From the NCBI RefSeq assembly GCF_011393025.1, contig NZ_JAAOEO010000011.1:62001-126000 (forward strand): a stretch of DNA of 64,000 nucleotides, given 5' to 3'. A program made the translations under genes and the position numbers. Below, in pieces: positions 44,254 through 53,787 of this stretch. This stretch comes from Neobacillus terrae. Its GTDB lineage: Bacteria > Bacillota > Bacilli > Bacillales > Cytobacillaceae. Position 1 is the stretch's first letter, and every line of letters starts with the position of its first letter. The notes beneath the pieces are model-generated. The model searched no databases. It saw nothing but the letters and a program-made list of their open reading frames with translations, and was not told the origin of the DNA.

Positions 44254-45237
44254 TTAGTACTCTGCTAGTTCGCGCATTGCTTTTTCTACTTTGTCGGGAT
44301 TCACCATAAAGAATTTTTCCATTGTTGGAGAGTAAGGCATTGCTGGGACATCCGGACCTGCAAGACGCAGAATCGGTGCATCAAGGTCAAACAGACAATT
44401 CTCAGCGATAATAGCGGATACCTCACTTATAATACTGCCTTCCTTGTTGTCTTCCGTTACAAGCAGAACTTTCCCTGTCTTGGAGGCAGCTTCCATAATT
44501 GCTTCTTTATCAAGAGGATACACAGTTCTTAAATCAAGGATATGTGCAGAAATACCGTCCTTAGCAAGCTTCTCGGCAGCTTGAAGGGCAAAATGGACGC
44601 AAAGACCATATGTGATTACAGTAATATCCTCACCCTGGCGTTTTACATCAGCTTTGCCAATAGGCAGGACATAATCATCAGCAGGAACTTCTCCCTTGAT
44701 TAGGCGGTATGCCCGTTTATGCTCGAAAAATAAAACAGGGTCTTCATCACGGATCGCGGCCTTTAACAAACCTTTTACATCATATGGAGTTGAAGGCATC
44801 ACAATTTTTAATCCAGGCTGATTGGCAAATACAGCTTCAACAGACTGGGAGTGATAAAGGGCACCATGTACACCACCGCCATATGGAGCACGGATAACGA
44901 TTGGACAGTTCCAGTCATTATTAGAACGATAGCGAATCCTTGCTGCTTCAGAAATAATCTGATTTACCGCTGGCATAATAAAATCAGCAAACTGCATCTC
45001 AGCAATTGGGCGCAATCCATACATGGCGGCTCCGATACCTACACCAGCTATTGCGGACTCAGCAAGCGGTGTATCAATCACTCGTTCTTCTCCAAATTGT
45101 TCGTATAAGCCTTGTGTGGCTTTAAATACCCCGCCTTTTAATCCTACGTCTTCACCAAGTACGAATACTTTTTGATCTCTTTCCATTTCCTCACGAATTG
45201 CCATTGTTACAGCATCTATATAAGACATTACAGCCAT
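44254..45237 (-). CDS. bkdAB: Branched-chain alpha-keto acid dehydrogenase E1 beta
   Basis: 327 residues. Thiamine-diphosphate enzyme beta chain: MSYIDAVTMAIREEMERDQKVFVLGEDVG, then PLAESAIAGVGIGAAMYGLRPIAEMQFADF with the catalytic-site Glu, SHSQSVEA-like substrate loop (YHSQSVEAVFANQPGLKIVMPS), and the transketolase C-terminal domain. Binds E1 alpha to decarboxylate the keto acids and acylate E2. Start is 12 bp after bkdAA. Downstream transcript must cross the tandem repeat to reach bkdB. Confidence 0.96.
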   Translation of the reverse strand: MAVMSYIDAVTMAIREEMERDQKVFVLGEDVGLKGGVFKATQGLYEQFGEERVIDTPLAESAIAGVGIGAAMYGLRPIAEMQFADFIMPAVNQIISEAARIRYRSNNDWNCPIVIRAPYGGGVHGALYHSQSVEAVFANQPGLKIVMPSTPYDVKGLLKAAIRDEDPVLFFEHKRAYRLIKGEVPADDYVLPIGKADVKRQGEDITVITYGLCVHFALQAAEKLAKDGISAHILDLRTVYPLDKEAIMEAASKTGKVLLVTEDNKEGSIISEVSAIIAENCLFDLDAPILRLAGPDVPAMPYSPTMEKFFMVNPDKVEKAMRELAEY

Positions 45238-45249
45238 CTTAGGTCCCCC

Positions 45250-46245
45250 TTACTTTTCCGCGTACACATACTTCAACGCATCTTCACCAGGTGAATATGG
45301 TGCGTTTTCGGCATAGTCGGTTGCTTCATTAACAATCTTCATAACACGGTCATTGATTTCTTTTTCCTGATCATCGCTCATGACACCTGTTTCTTTCAGG
45401 TAAGCTCCAAAGGTGATAATTGGGTCCAGCGTTTTAGCTTTTGCGACTTCATCTGGTGCACGGTAGCTGCGGTCATCATCATCTGAAGAGTGCGGTGTCA
45501 GGCGGTAAGAAACAGTTTCCACTAGTGTAGGGCCCTTTCCGCTTCGTGCACGGTCCGCAGCTTCTTTTACTACTTTGTACACCTCAAGAGGATCATTGCC
45601 ATCCACAGTATATCCAGGCATGCCATAACCGATCGCCCTGTCAGAAACCTTTTCGCAAGCCAATTGCTTTTCAATTGGAACAGAGATAGCATATTTGTTA
45701 TTTTCACACATAAAGATAACAGGCAATTTATGCACGCCGGCAAAGTTTGCGCCTTCATGGAAATCTCCCTGGTTCGAAGAGCCTTCACCAAACGTAACAA
45801 AGGTTACAAGTTCTTTTCCCTCCATTTTACCTGCAAGTGCAATTCCAACTGCATGCGGAACCTGAGTTGTTACAGGCGAGGAACCTGTTACAATACGGTT
45901 TTTCTTTTGCCCAAAGTGCCCAGGCATTTGGCGGCTTCCAGAGTTTGGGTCCTCCGCTTTCGCAAAACCGGAAAGCATCAATTCTCTTGGAGTCATTCCA
46001 AAAGTTAATACAACTCCCATATCCCGATAATATGGAAGGACGTAATCCTTTTCCTTGTTAAGAGCAAAAGCTGCTCCAATTTGTGCCGCTTCCTGACCCT
46101 GGCAGGAAATAACAAAAGGAATCTTCCCCGCACGGTTTAAAAGCCACATGCGTTCGTCAATACGGCGTGCCATAAGCATTGTTTCATACATTTCCAAAAC
46201 TTTTTCATCACTTAAATCAAGTGCATGATGACGATTTTCAGTCAT
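45250..46245 (-). CDS. bkdAA: Branched-chain alpha-keto acid dehydrogenase E1 alpha
   Basis: 331 residues. ThDP-binding motif TFGEGSSNQGDFHEGANFAGVHKLPVIFMCENNKYA (GDG-type variant GEG...NN) near residues 150-185; phosphorylation-type loop SYRLTPHSSDDDDRSYR near residue 255, as in branched-chain rather than pyruvate enzymes. N-terminal MYETMLMARRIDERMWLLNRAGKIPFVISCQGQEA. Between lpdV and bkdAB on the same strand with short gaps. Confidence 0.96.
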   Translation of the reverse strand: MTENRHHALDLSDEKVLEMYETMLMARRIDERMWLLNRAGKIPFVISCQGQEAAQIGAAFALNKEKDYVLPYYRDMGVVLTFGMTPRELMLSGFAKAEDPNSGSRQMPGHFGQKKNRIVTGSSPVTTQVPHAVGIALAGKMEGKELVTFVTFGEGSSNQGDFHEGANFAGVHKLPVIFMCENNKYAISVPIEKQLACEKVSDRAIGYGMPGYTVDGNDPLEVYKVVKEAADRARSGKGPTLVETVSYRLTPHSSDDDDRSYRAPDEVAKAKTLDPIITFGAYLKETGVMSDDQEKEINDRVMKIVNEATDYAENAPYSPGEDALKYVYAEK

Positions 46246-46276
46246 TCAATAAACCTCCCATTTGTTCGTAACAAAT

Positions 46277-47698
46277 TTAAGAATGGATCGCTTTGCCATC
46301 TACTGCCAAGGCAGCTTCTCCGATTGCTTCTGACAATGTCGGATGTGGATGAATGGTATTCGCCACTTCCCAAGGTGTTGCATCCAAAACCATTGCAAGA
46401 CCAGCTTCAGAAATCATATCTGTAACATGTGGACCGATCATATGCACCCCTAAAATATCATCAGTATCTTTATCTGCAACAATTTTCACAAAACCGTCAG
46501 ACTCGCCAAAAACAAGTGCTTTACCTATTGCCCGGAAAGAAAACTTCCCAGTTTTTATATTAAAGCCCTGTTCTTTCGCCTGATCTTCTGTAAGTCCAAC
46601 CTGGGCCACTTCCGGATTGCTATAGATACATTTTGATACTAGATTATAATCTAGTGTATGAGTATCTTCTCCGGCAATATGTTCAACTGCAATGATTCCT
46701 TCATGTGAGGCAACATGAGCTAATTGAAGCCCTCCAATGACATCTCCGATTGCATATATATGTGATTCTTTTGTCTGAAAAAATTCATTTGTCTGGATGA
46801 ATCCTCTCTCAACCTGAATTTCGGTATTTTCTATGCCAATTCCTTCAACATTAGCCTGACGTCCAACAGAGACGAGGATTTTTTCTCCCTTAAACTCCTT
46901 TGCTTCGCCTTTTACTTCTGCCGAAATGGATACACCATTTTCTTTTGATAGTGTTTCAGGCAATACCTTGGCGCTTGTTACAATTTTGATGCCTTTTTTC
47001 TTCATAAGTCTTTGCATTTCCTTTGAAATCTCTTTATCTTCTGTTGGAATAATTCTATCTGCATATTCAATCACCGTTACTTCAACTCCAAAATCAGACA
47101 GCATGGAGGCCCATTCGATTCCAATGACTCCTCCACCAACAATAATTATTGATTCTGGCAGGGATTCCATAGAAAGGGCCTCGTCCGAAGTAATGACCAG
47201 TTCCCCATCTATCTCAAGACCTGGCAATGAACGAGGACGTGATCCGGTAGCCACTATTACATTTTTAGGAAGTAGCATTTCATTTTCCTCGCCACTGTTC
47301 ATTTCCACTGAAATGGTACCTGGCATTGGAGAAAAGATAGAAGGGCCTAAAATGCGTCCTGTACCCTCAAAAACATCTATTTTTCCCTGCTTCATCAAAT
47401 GCTTGACACCTTTATGCAGCTGGTCAATAATTTTATTTTTTCTTTCTTGGATTTTTACAAAATTATACGATACTTCGCCTGTTACAACTCCGTATTCTTC
47501 ACTTTTTTTTGCTGTAGCAAATACTTCTGCACTTCTTAAAAGTGCTTTGCTGGGAATGCATCCTTTATGAAGGCAAGTTCCGCCCAGCTTGCCTTTTTCT
47601 ACAATAGCAGTTTTTAAACCAAGCTGGGATGCACGGATTGCAGCAACATATCCGCCTGTTCCTCCGCCTACTATGACTAAATCATATTCCTGGGCCAC
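46277..47698 (-). CDS. lpdV: Dihydrolipoamide dehydrogenase (E3) of the branched-chain complex
   Basis: 473 residues. FAD-binding DLVIVGGGTGGYVAAIRASQLGLKTAIVEKGKLGGTCLHKGCIPSKALL, with the redox disulfide in GGTCLHKGC (about residues 41-46); NAD-binding IIIVGGGVIGIEWASML; C-terminal catalytic pair HPHPTLSEAIGEA with the active-site His. Reoxidises the lipoyl groups on BkdB. Starts 15 bp after buk. Confidence 0.96.
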   Translation of the reverse strand: MAQEYDLVIVGGGTGGYVAAIRASQLGLKTAIVEKGKLGGTCLHKGCIPSKALLRSAEVFATAKKSEEYGVVTGEVSYNFVKIQERKNKIIDQLHKGVKHLMKQGKIDVFEGTGRILGPSIFSPMPGTISVEMNSGEENEMLLPKNVIVATGSRPRSLPGLEIDGELVITSDEALSMESLPESIIIVGGGVIGIEWASMLSDFGVEVTVIEYADRIIPTEDKEISKEMQRLMKKKGIKIVTSAKVLPETLSKENGVSISAEVKGEAKEFKGEKILVSVGRQANVEGIGIENTEIQVERGFIQTNEFFQTKESHIYAIGDVIGGLQLAHVASHEGIIAVEHIAGEDTHTLDYNLVSKCIYSNPEVAQVGLTEDQAKEQGFNIKTGKFSFRAIGKALVFGESDGFVKIVADKDTDDILGVHMIGPHVTDMISEAGLAMVLDATPWEVANTIHPHPTLSEAIGEAALAVDGKAIHS

Positions 47699-47713
47699 AA
47701 AGACTCCTCCTCA

Positions 47714-48820
47714 TCACCTTACATTTTGAGTTTTAATCGTATTAGGATATTCCTTTACTTCCTCTTCACCTTTTAATATACGCAATGCCCCTTCGGCCAA
47801 AGCCTGGAGTTCATTTTCACCCGGATGAACAATGACATCTGCAATCCAGTTCACTCTGTCCGAAATCTGCCTTACAAAACCTTTTCCGTACGCAAGTCCT
47901 CCAGTTAAAATAATGGCATCCACTTTTCCTGAAAGCACTGCACTTGCTGCTCCTATCCCTTTGGCAACCTGATAGGCCATTGCTTCATATACCAGCTTTG
48001 CCTTTTCATCTCCATTTTCAATCATTTTTTCTACTCTTATCGCATCATTTGTTCCCAGATAACCGACGAGACCGCCCTGACCAACAAGTTTTTTCATGAT
48101 TTCTTCACGGAAATACTCTCCGGAATAACAAAGTGCGACTAGGTCTCCGGCAGGGACAGTGCCTGAGCGTTCAGGGCTGAATGGGCCATCTCCATGCAGG
48201 CCGTTATTCACCTCAATAACCCTTCCTTTTTTGTGGACCCCCACGGTAATGCCTCCACCCATATGAGTTACAATCAGATTCAGTTCCTGGTATCTCGCCC
48301 CTAGTTCCTTTGAAACTCTTCTTGCGACTGCTTTTTGGTTTAGAGCGTGGAAGATGCTTTTCCTTTCTATCAAAGAAAAGCCAGAAATCCGTGCTATCGG
48401 ATCAAGTTCATCTACCACAACAGGATCTACAATAAAGGAGGGTATGTTTAGCCCAGAAGCAATTTCATTAGCAATAATTCCCCCAAGATTGGAAGCGTGC
48501 TCGCCGGAAAACCCAGCCCGCAGATCTTCAAGCATAGCCTGATTAACAGCATATGTACCGCCTTCAATTGGTCTTAACAAACCGCCTCTGCTGCAAACCG
48601 CACTGAGCTTTGAAATATTGATTCCATCACTATCAAGTGTTTCCAAAATCATGTTTTTCCTAAAATCATATTGTTCAATAATATTTTCAAAGTGTTTAAC
48701 CTCATCTGCTTCGTGGCGAATGGTTTTCTCCAATATAGATATTTCATTATCGAAGACCCCGATCTTTGTTGAGGTTGATCCAGGATTGATGACAAGAATT
48801 CGATAGTCGTTTTCTTGCAA
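47714..48820 (-). CDS. buk: Butyrate (branched-chain fatty acid) kinase
   Basis: 368 residues, acetokinase family. [17 protein letters not shown] at the N-terminus (phosphate-binding), [36 protein letters not shown] and [44 protein letters not shown]. With Ptb it converts branched acyl-CoA via acyl phosphate to free acid and ATP, or the reverse for fatty-acid priming. Preceded by a 230-bp gap with the bcd terminator, so it may have its own promoter. Confidence 0.95.
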   Translation of the reverse strand: MQENDYRILVINPGSTSTKIGVFDNEISILEKTIRHEADEVKHFENIIEQYDFRKNMILETLDSDGINISKLSAVCSRGGLLRPIEGGTYAVNQAMLEDLRAGFSGEHASNLGGIIANEIASGLNIPSFIVDPVVVDELDPIARISGFSLIERKSIFHALNQKAVARRVSKELGARYQELNLIVTHMGGGITVGVHKKGRVIEVNNGLHGDGPFSPERSGTVPAGDLVALCYSGEYFREEIMKKLVGQGGLVGYLGTNDAIRVEKMIENGDEKAKLVYEAMAYQVAKGIGAASAVLSGKVDAIILTGGLAYGKGFVRQISDRVNWIADVIVHPGENELQALAEGALRILKGEEEVKEYPNTIKTQNVR

Positions 48821-48948
48821 AGTCTAAACCTCCCGAAGGTTTCATTTTAACTCCGTAAAGCAGGATTTCCCCTTACTGCTTTTCCGGTAAAAGAGAGCCT
48901 TAATGGCTGCTCAAAATCCACCCTATCCACCTGTTTTTCTAAAGCAAA

Positions 48949-48978
48949 GGGCGCTGAACCTTAATTCAGCGCTCTTTT
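48949..48978 (-). terminator. Terminator-like hairpin after bcd
   Basis: AGCGCTGAA / TTCAGCGCC stem; T-rich on both sides (GCCCTTTGCTTT on the minus strand). It separates ptb-bcd from buk-lpdV-bkdAA-bkdAB. The rest of the bcd-buk gap shows no other clear signal. Confidence 0.7.
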
Positions 48979-49050
48979 ATTAGAAAAATTGGCCTTTTAT
49001 TTGGAACAGCTTTCCCCTTTTAAAGCCGCTCCTTTATATTCCTCCGCTTT

Positions 49051-50151
49051 TTATTTAGGTCTGCGGCTTAGGATGTGATGGCCGTTTTGTAAAAACTGGC
49101 TTCGGGAATTACGCATTCTTTCAATTCTTTCTTCTACCATGCGGTCGGCTGCAACATAGGTAGGAATACCGTCACGTTTAGCAATTTCAATTACTTTTTC
49201 AACGTTCGCATATACCTGCTCAACCTTTTTCATTGCACGGTCACGATTATAGCCATAAAGCTCATCCGCTACGTTAATTACACCGCCGGCATTAATTACA
49301 TAGTCAGGTGCATAGACAATCCCCATTTCATGGATGATATCACCATGTTGAGTGTCCTTCAGCTGATTGTTTGCTGCTCCGGCAATAACTTTTGCTTTAA
49401 TTTGCGGAATTGTTTGGTCATTAATTACCGCACCCAGTGCACATGGTGCATATATATCACATTCAACACCATAAATTTCATTAGGTTCAACAGCTTTTGC
49501 CCCGAACTCTTCGACTGCACGCTGAACGGCTTCTTTATTTATGTCTGTTACAATCAACTGCGCTCCTTCTTCATGGAGATGTCGGCACAGGTTAAAGGCT
49601 ACATTTCCCACACCCTGAACTGCGACCACTTTTCCTTCAAGAGAATCTGTTCCGAAAGCTTCTTTTGCCGCTGCTTTCATACCGCGATATACTCCATAGG
49701 CTGTTACAGGAGAAGGATTTCCTGAAGACCCAAATGCAGGTGAGATACCAGTTACATAATCAGTTTCCTCATGAATTAAATCCATATCTGCTACTGTTGT
49801 TCCTACATCTTCAGCTGTGATATACCGGCCATTCAAGCCTTGAATGTAGCGGCCGAAAGCCCTGAACATTTCCTCGTTCTTATCTTTGCGAGGGTCGCCA
49901 ATAATAACGGTTTTACCTCCACCAAGGTTTAAACCAGCTGCCGCATTTTTATATGTCATCCCTTTTGCAAGGCGAAGTGCATCCTCGATAGCTGCCTCTT
50001 CTGATTCATAAGTCCACATACGTGTTCCGCCCAGTGCTGGTCCCAATGTTGTATCATGGATAGCAATAATAGCTTTTAAGCCTGATGATTTATCCTGACA
50101 GAATACTACTTGTTCGTAATCGTATTTCTCTAGGTACTTAAAAATTTCCAT
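49051..50151 (-). CDS. bcd: Leucine (branched-chain amino acid) dehydrogenase
   Basis: 366 residues. Glu/Leu/Phe/Val dehydrogenase family: substrate-binding [48 protein letters not shown] with the catalytic Lys in GGGKTV, Asp in [13 protein letters not shown], and NAD fold [31 protein letters not shown]. Reversibly deaminates leucine, valine and isoleucine to the keto acids used by the Bkd complex. 28 bp after ptb. Confidence 0.97.
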   Translation of the reverse strand: MEIFKYLEKYDYEQVVFCQDKSSGLKAIIAIHDTTLGPALGGTRMWTYESEEAAIEDALRLAKGMTYKNAAAGLNLGGGKTVIIGDPRKDKNEEMFRAFGRYIQGLNGRYITAEDVGTTVADMDLIHEETDYVTGISPAFGSSGNPSPVTAYGVYRGMKAAAKEAFGTDSLEGKVVAVQGVGNVAFNLCRHLHEEGAQLIVTDINKEAVQRAVEEFGAKAVEPNEIYGVECDIYAPCALGAVINDQTIPQIKAKVIAGAANNQLKDTQHGDIIHEMGIVYAPDYVINAGGVINVADELYGYNRDRAMKKVEQVYANVEKVIEIAKRDGIPTYVAADRMVEERIERMRNSRSQFLQNGHHILSRRPK

Positions 50152-50179
50152 TTATGATTCCTCCCCAAATTAGAAAAAA

Positions 50180-51085
50180 CTAGTTTGAAACAGAGCATAA
50201 TGCCAAAGCAAGTGAGTATAGCTTGCTTTCTGCTGTATCTGATCTTGATGTTAGTACAATTGGCGCCTTGGCTCCGGCGATTACTCCGCCCACTTTTGCA
50301 TTTGCAAAATAAACGAGTGATTTATATAGTGCATTTCCAACTTCAATAGTTGGTACTAGCAGGATATCAGCTTTTCCCGCCACTTTTCCCGTAATGCCTT
50401 TGTGCTCGGCCGCAAAAACCGATACGGCATTATCAAGGGCAAGCGGCCCTTCTACTATACAGCCGTTTATTTGCCCCCTCATGTTCATAACAGTTAGGGC
50501 AGCGGCATCAAGAGTTGCCTGCATAGCTGGATTTACAACCTCCACGGCAGCAAGTGGCGCCACTCTTGGATTCTCAATTCCAATAGACCTAGCTATCGAA
50601 ACGGCATTTTTGATAATCTGTGCTTTCTGCTCCAGGTCGGGAGCAATATTCATCCCTGAATCTGTAATAAGTGTCAGCTTGTCATAACCAGGAATTTCAA
50701 ATACAGCTACATGTGAAATGATGTTTCCAGTTCTCAATCCATAGTCTTTGTTTAATACTGCTTTTAAAAGCATGGAGGTCGGTATATTACCCTTCATTAA
50801 AACATGTGCTTCACTGTTTTTAACGGATTTTACAGCTTCCTCTGCAGCAGCATTATTTGTGTCTTCATGTATAATCTTAATCCGGCTGTCTTCTTCCCCT
50901 TTCGGGTATTTTTCTTTAATTAGGGCAAGGATTTTCTCCCTGTTTCCAAATAAGATAAAACGGGCCAGATTAGAATCGAGAGCATGGGCCACAGCTTCGA
51001 TTACTTCTTCATCTTCAGCTGCCGCTACCGCTACGGTTTTGGTATTAAGTTGGGTTGCTCTGTCAATAAATGTTTTGAGCTGCAA
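50180..51085 (-). CDS. ptb: Phosphate butyryltransferase
   Basis: 301 residues from a TTG at 51085; GGGG is 11 nt upstream and this start aligns with the B. subtilis protein (about 299 residues). The longer frame to 51226 would read through the sigma-54 promoter and is rejected. Phosphate acyltransferase fold: VAVAAAEDEEVIEAV, LMKGNIPTSMLLKAVLNKDYGLR, VTDSGMNIAPDL-type (ITDSGMNIAPDLEQKAQII), GPLALDNAVS, ADILLVPTIEVGNALYKSLVYFA. Exchanges CoA for phosphate on branched acyl-CoAs. First gene of the bkd operon. Confidence 0.95.
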   Translation of the reverse strand: MQLKTFIDRATQLNTKTVAVAAAEDEEVIEAVAHALDSNLARFILFGNREKILALIKEKYPKGEEDSRIKIIHEDTNNAAAEEAVKSVKNSEAHVLMKGNIPTSMLLKAVLNKDYGLRTGNIISHVAVFEIPGYDKLTLITDSGMNIAPDLEQKAQIIKNAVSIARSIGIENPRVAPLAAVEVVNPAMQATLDAAALTVMNMRGQINGCIVEGPLALDNAVSVFAAEHKGITGKVAGKADILLVPTIEVGNALYKSLVYFANAKVGGVIAGAKAPIVLTSRSDTAESKLYSLALALCSVSN

Positions 51086-51132
51086 ATCCTGTTCAACCCC
51101 TTTTTCAAAACTGATGCATCCAATTTTATTAA

Positions 51133-51150
51133 TGCAAGATTCGTGCCAAG
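51133..51150 (-). promoter_or_regulatory. Sigma-54 (SigL) promoter of ptb
   Basis: Minus strand CTTGGCACGAATCTTGCA: -24 element TTGGCACG and -12 element TTGC with the GG and GC dinucleotides 10 bp apart, a full match to TGGCAC-N5-TTGCW. The expected start site is near 51123, about 38 nt ahead of the TTG start. The adjacent bkdR encodes the matching sigma-54 activator. Confidence 0.95.
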
Positions 51151-51161
51151 TAAAAAAATGA

Positions 51162-51175
51162 TGAAAGCGCTTTAT
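51162..51175. promoter_or_regulatory. cre-like site next to the ptb sigma-54 promoter
   Basis: TGAAAGCGCTTTAT matches the strong cre TGAAAGCGCTTTCA at 12 of 14 bases. It lies 12 bp upstream of the -24 element, between it and the probable activator dyad. Confidence 0.55.
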
Positions 51176-51180
51176 TTTCC

Positions 51181-51196
51181 TGCAAAGTACTCTGCA
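51181..51196. promoter_or_regulatory. Dyad upstream of ptb, candidate BkdR site
   Basis: TGCAAAGTACTCTGCA, a 16-bp near-perfect dyad (one arm mismatch), centred about 65 bp upstream of the expected start. Position suits an enhancer for the Fis-type helix-turn-helix of BkdR, which is encoded directly upstream. Confidence 0.5.
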
Positions 51197-51236
51197 ATTT
51201 GTTTCATGGTGTGAATTTTTTTGCATGCTATTTTTT

Positions 51237-53294
51237 TCAATCCATCTCGTATTTCTGCAGTTTGTAATATAAATTTCTCACTGACAGTCCTAATACTCTT
51301 GCCGTAGAAGTTTTATTTCCGTTCATTTGCTCAAGTTTTTCACGGATTATTTTTCTCTCATACTCTTCTAGTAACTCACCTAAGGGCACTTGGTTTTGTC
51401 CTGTTAAAGTGTTTTTAAAATCAGCTTGTTCGTTTTTTAACCTACTTTTAAGCTCTGGAAGGTACTTTACGTCTATAGCCACTTCATGATAACCCATAAA
51501 AATAATGGCCCTTCCGAGAATATTTTCAAGTTCTCTTACATTTCCAGGCCAATCATATTCCTTTAACTGAGATAGCGCCCCTTCTGTAACATATTCTACA
51601 TTTCGGCCATAGTCCTGATTGATTTTATGAATTAATTTATCGCAGAGCAAAGGAATTTCTTCTCTTCGTTTTCTTAAAGGAGGAATATGGATTGGCATTC
51701 TGTTAAGCCGATAGTATAAATCTTCCCTGAATGTACCGCTTGCCATTCCTTTTTCAAGATTAACATTAGTCGCAGCAATGACCCTTACATTAATCGTAAG
51801 TGCTTTAGTACCTCCGACTCTCGTAATTTCATTTTCCTGTAGAACCCTTAACAACTTTGCCTGTGTACTGAGTGAGATCTCTCCAATTTCATCAAGAAAA
51901 ATACTTCCATTGTTTGCTTCTTCAAACAAACCTCTTTTCCCGCCTCTTTTAGCACCGGAAAAAGCTCCTTCTTCATAGCCAAACAATTCACTTTCAAGGA
52001 GTGATTCAGATATTGCAGCACAATTCACGCGGATAAATTTATTGTATTTCCGATCACTTGCATTATGGATGGCATGGGCAAATAGTTCCTTACCAGTCCC
52101 CGATTCCCCTCGAAGAAGTACAGTAGCGGGTGTTTTGGCTCCCAGCTTAGCCTGGTCAATGGCCAGCTTCATTTCTTCCGAGGTACCAATAATATCTTCA
52201 AAAGTATATTTAGCCTCTAATGTCCGAATAATTTGTCTTGCTCTGCTTAATTCCCTGCTGAGCGATTTCATTTCCGACATGTCATGGATAACACCTACAC
52301 TGCCCTTTAATTTTCCTTCAACAATAATAGGAGCAACGTTGACAACAACTTCTTTTTTCGCAGGCCCAACACGCATGGCGGTACCTCTGACAGCCCTTCT
52401 TGTTTGGAGGACCTTCATATGCATACTTTCCCCCTCTGAAATATCAGCAGTCGCAGGCATTCCGATAACTTGTTCCTGTGACAGTCCAGTAATTCGTGTA
52501 TAGGCTGGATTTATGAGAATACCTTTTCCTTCTTCATCTACTACCGATATGGCATCATCGCTAGATTGGATAATCGCCTGCAGCATGGTCTGAATTTCTT
52601 TAAGGTTTGTAATTTCTTCAGCAAGATTAACAACTTCAGTAATATCTTTGAAAACAGCAAAAGCTCCGATCAAATTATTTTTTTCATCGATAATTGGAAT
52701 ACGGGTTGTAATAATTTTCAACCCATCATTAAGAAGCATTTCCTGATTAGCTTCAGCCTTTCTTGTCTCAAGTACATGGGGAAGGCGGCTTTGCGGAATA
52801 ATTTCTCTTATGTATTTCCCGATCGCATCCTCTTTACGGATCGCCATCATTTCCTGTGCTCTGCGGTTAAACAGAATGGTAATGCCCTTTTTATCAATAA
52901 CGACCATACCATCATCGATGGAATTGAAAATCAAATCCTGCTGATAAGATTCATTTCGATGTTTATCAATTAGTTCTTCCTTTTCTTCTATTAGCTTAGC
53001 CATTAAGTAGGCCACACTGCCCGGTATTACGACTGTATCCTTTTTACGGACCTTCATCAGTTCCTGAAAAACTTTGTGGTCTCCCGTTACTTCAATAATA
53101 ATATCAATCGGGTCATTCATGAAAATATGCCAATCAATTCCTGTTCTGATTCCAAGACTCTGAGCAAGCAATATACCAGCCGCGTCCTCATTTCGGTCAA
53201 TAACAGCAACTACATTCAGAACATCAGTATCTTTTAATATGGTTAATATGGCTGTTCCGCCTTTTCCAGCCCCAATAATCATTACATTTTGCAT
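51237..53294 (-). CDS. bkdR: Sigma-54-dependent transcriptional activator of branched-chain catabolism
   Basis: 685 residues. Residues 1-110: Rossmann-like dinucleotide/CoA-binding domain starting [18 protein letters not shown]; 120-225 and 235-345: two PAS domains; 365-600: AAA+ domain with Walker A GESGTGKE (396-403), Walker [10 protein letters not shown] (464-472) and the sigma-54 contact loop GAFSGA (443-448, usual form GAFTGA); 665-685: Fis-type helix-turn-helix ([20 protein letters not shown]). Activates the sigma-54 promoter of ptb, probably in response to a branched-chain catabolite or acyl-CoA through its N-terminal domains. Directly upstream of ptb on the same strand. Confidence 0.95.
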   Translation of the reverse strand: MQNVMIIGAGKGGTAILTILKDTDVLNVVAVIDRNEDAAGILLAQSLGIRTGIDWHIFMNDPIDIIIEVTGDHKVFQELMKVRKKDTVVIPGSVAYLMAKLIEEKEELIDKHRNESYQQDLIFNSIDDGMVVIDKKGITILFNRRAQEMMAIRKEDAIGKYIREIIPQSRLPHVLETRKAEANQEMLLNDGLKIITTRIPIIDEKNNLIGAFAVFKDITEVVNLAEEITNLKEIQTMLQAIIQSSDDAISVVDEEGKGILINPAYTRITGLSQEQVIGMPATADISEGESMHMKVLQTRRAVRGTAMRVGPAKKEVVVNVAPIIVEGKLKGSVGVIHDMSEMKSLSRELSRARQIIRTLEAKYTFEDIIGTSEEMKLAIDQAKLGAKTPATVLLRGESGTGKELFAHAIHNASDRKYNKFIRVNCAAISESLLESELFGYEEGAFSGAKRGGKRGLFEEANNGSIFLDEIGEISLSTQAKLLRVLQENEITRVGGTKALTINVRVIAATNVNLEKGMASGTFREDLYYRLNRMPIHIPPLRKRREEIPLLCDKLIHKINQDYGRNVEYVTEGALSQLKEYDWPGNVRELENILGRAIIFMGYHEVAIDVKYLPELKSRLKNEQADFKNTLTGQNQVPLGELLEEYERKIIREKLEQMNGNKTSTARVLGLSVRNLYYKLQKYEMD

Positions 53295-53413
53295 GTCTCA
53301 CACCCCTTCTGAGTTTTTTAGGTAAAAATAGTGGTAATGAGAAATTTATTTCATACTTTATAAAATTCGATCTGCAAGTTCTTTCATATTTATTTTATAA
53401 ATATTTGAGCAGC

Positions 53414-53441
53414 TTGACAAATTTGAGTAATATAATATGAT
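53414..53441 (+). promoter_or_regulatory. Promoter of yqzF
   Basis: Perfect -35 TTGACA at 53414-53419, 16-bp spacer, -10 TATGAT at 53436-53441; start codon at 53475. Confidence 0.68.
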
Positions 53442-53474
53442 TTTGGGAAGGAATATTTTTGGGAGAGGATCACC

Positions 53475-53714
53475 ATGCAGCGAATAATCGCATTAATAAT
53501 AATGCTTATCCCAGGTTTTTTAGCCGCTTTTGGGATTAAATTAATGAGAGATATGATTTTTGGAAGACTAATGGCTCCAATCACGTCACTTCCGCTCCAA
53601 TTTTTATCCGGCCTCGTTTTATTTATAGTCGGTTTATGGTTTGTTGGTGGTTTTATTTTGCATCGTGACAGGAAACGAAACAAAGTACAGACAAGGTTTC
53701 AAAACAAAAATTAA
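53475..53714 (+). CDS. yqzF: DUF2627 small membrane protein
   Basis: 79 residues. Two membrane segments (residues 3-22 and 38-60) with IALIIMLIPGFLAAFGIKLMRDMIFGRL and PLQFLSGLVLFIVGLWFVGGFILHRDRKRNK, matching the Bacillus YqzF/DUF2627 family, which is also located beside bkdR in B. subtilis. Function unknown. GGGAGAGG ribosome site before the ATG. Confidence 0.82.
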   Translation: MQRIIALIIMLIPGFLAAFGIKLMRDMIFGRLMAPITSLPLQFLSGLVLFIVGLWFVGGFILHRDRKRNKVQTRFQNKN

Positions 53715-53782
53715 GGCTCTTCTCGTAAACTTCGTTGTTGTTTATAAAAGTAAAAATAGCAACATTCTCTTAGAAAAGAGCC
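53715..53782. repeat. Hairpin-type intergenic repeat
   Basis: GGCTCTT ... AAGAGCC outer stem with inner TTGTTG / CAAC pairing and a loop of T/A-rich sequence. From memory, similar GGCTCTT-CGTAAAC-TTGTTG elements recur between genes in Bacillaceae. Here it starts at the yqzF stop codon and may also act as its terminator. Confidence 0.6.
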
Positions 53783-53787
53783 AAAAT

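Noticed and set aside
46926..47570. 214-codon plus-strand frame opposite lpdV
   Set aside because: Antisense shadow of a well-conserved gene, with Ser/Pro/Ile-rich composition typical of such shadows.
42298..48820. Biosynthetic or toxin-antitoxin interpretation of the interrupted bkd region
   Set aside because: All genes are standard branched-chain keto acid dehydrogenase parts; the interruption is repeat DNA without genes.
51086..51226. N-terminal extension of ptb to an upstream ATG
   Set aside because: It would make the sigma-54 promoter coding sequence and adds 47 residues absent from the family as I know it; a TTG start with ribosome site fits better.
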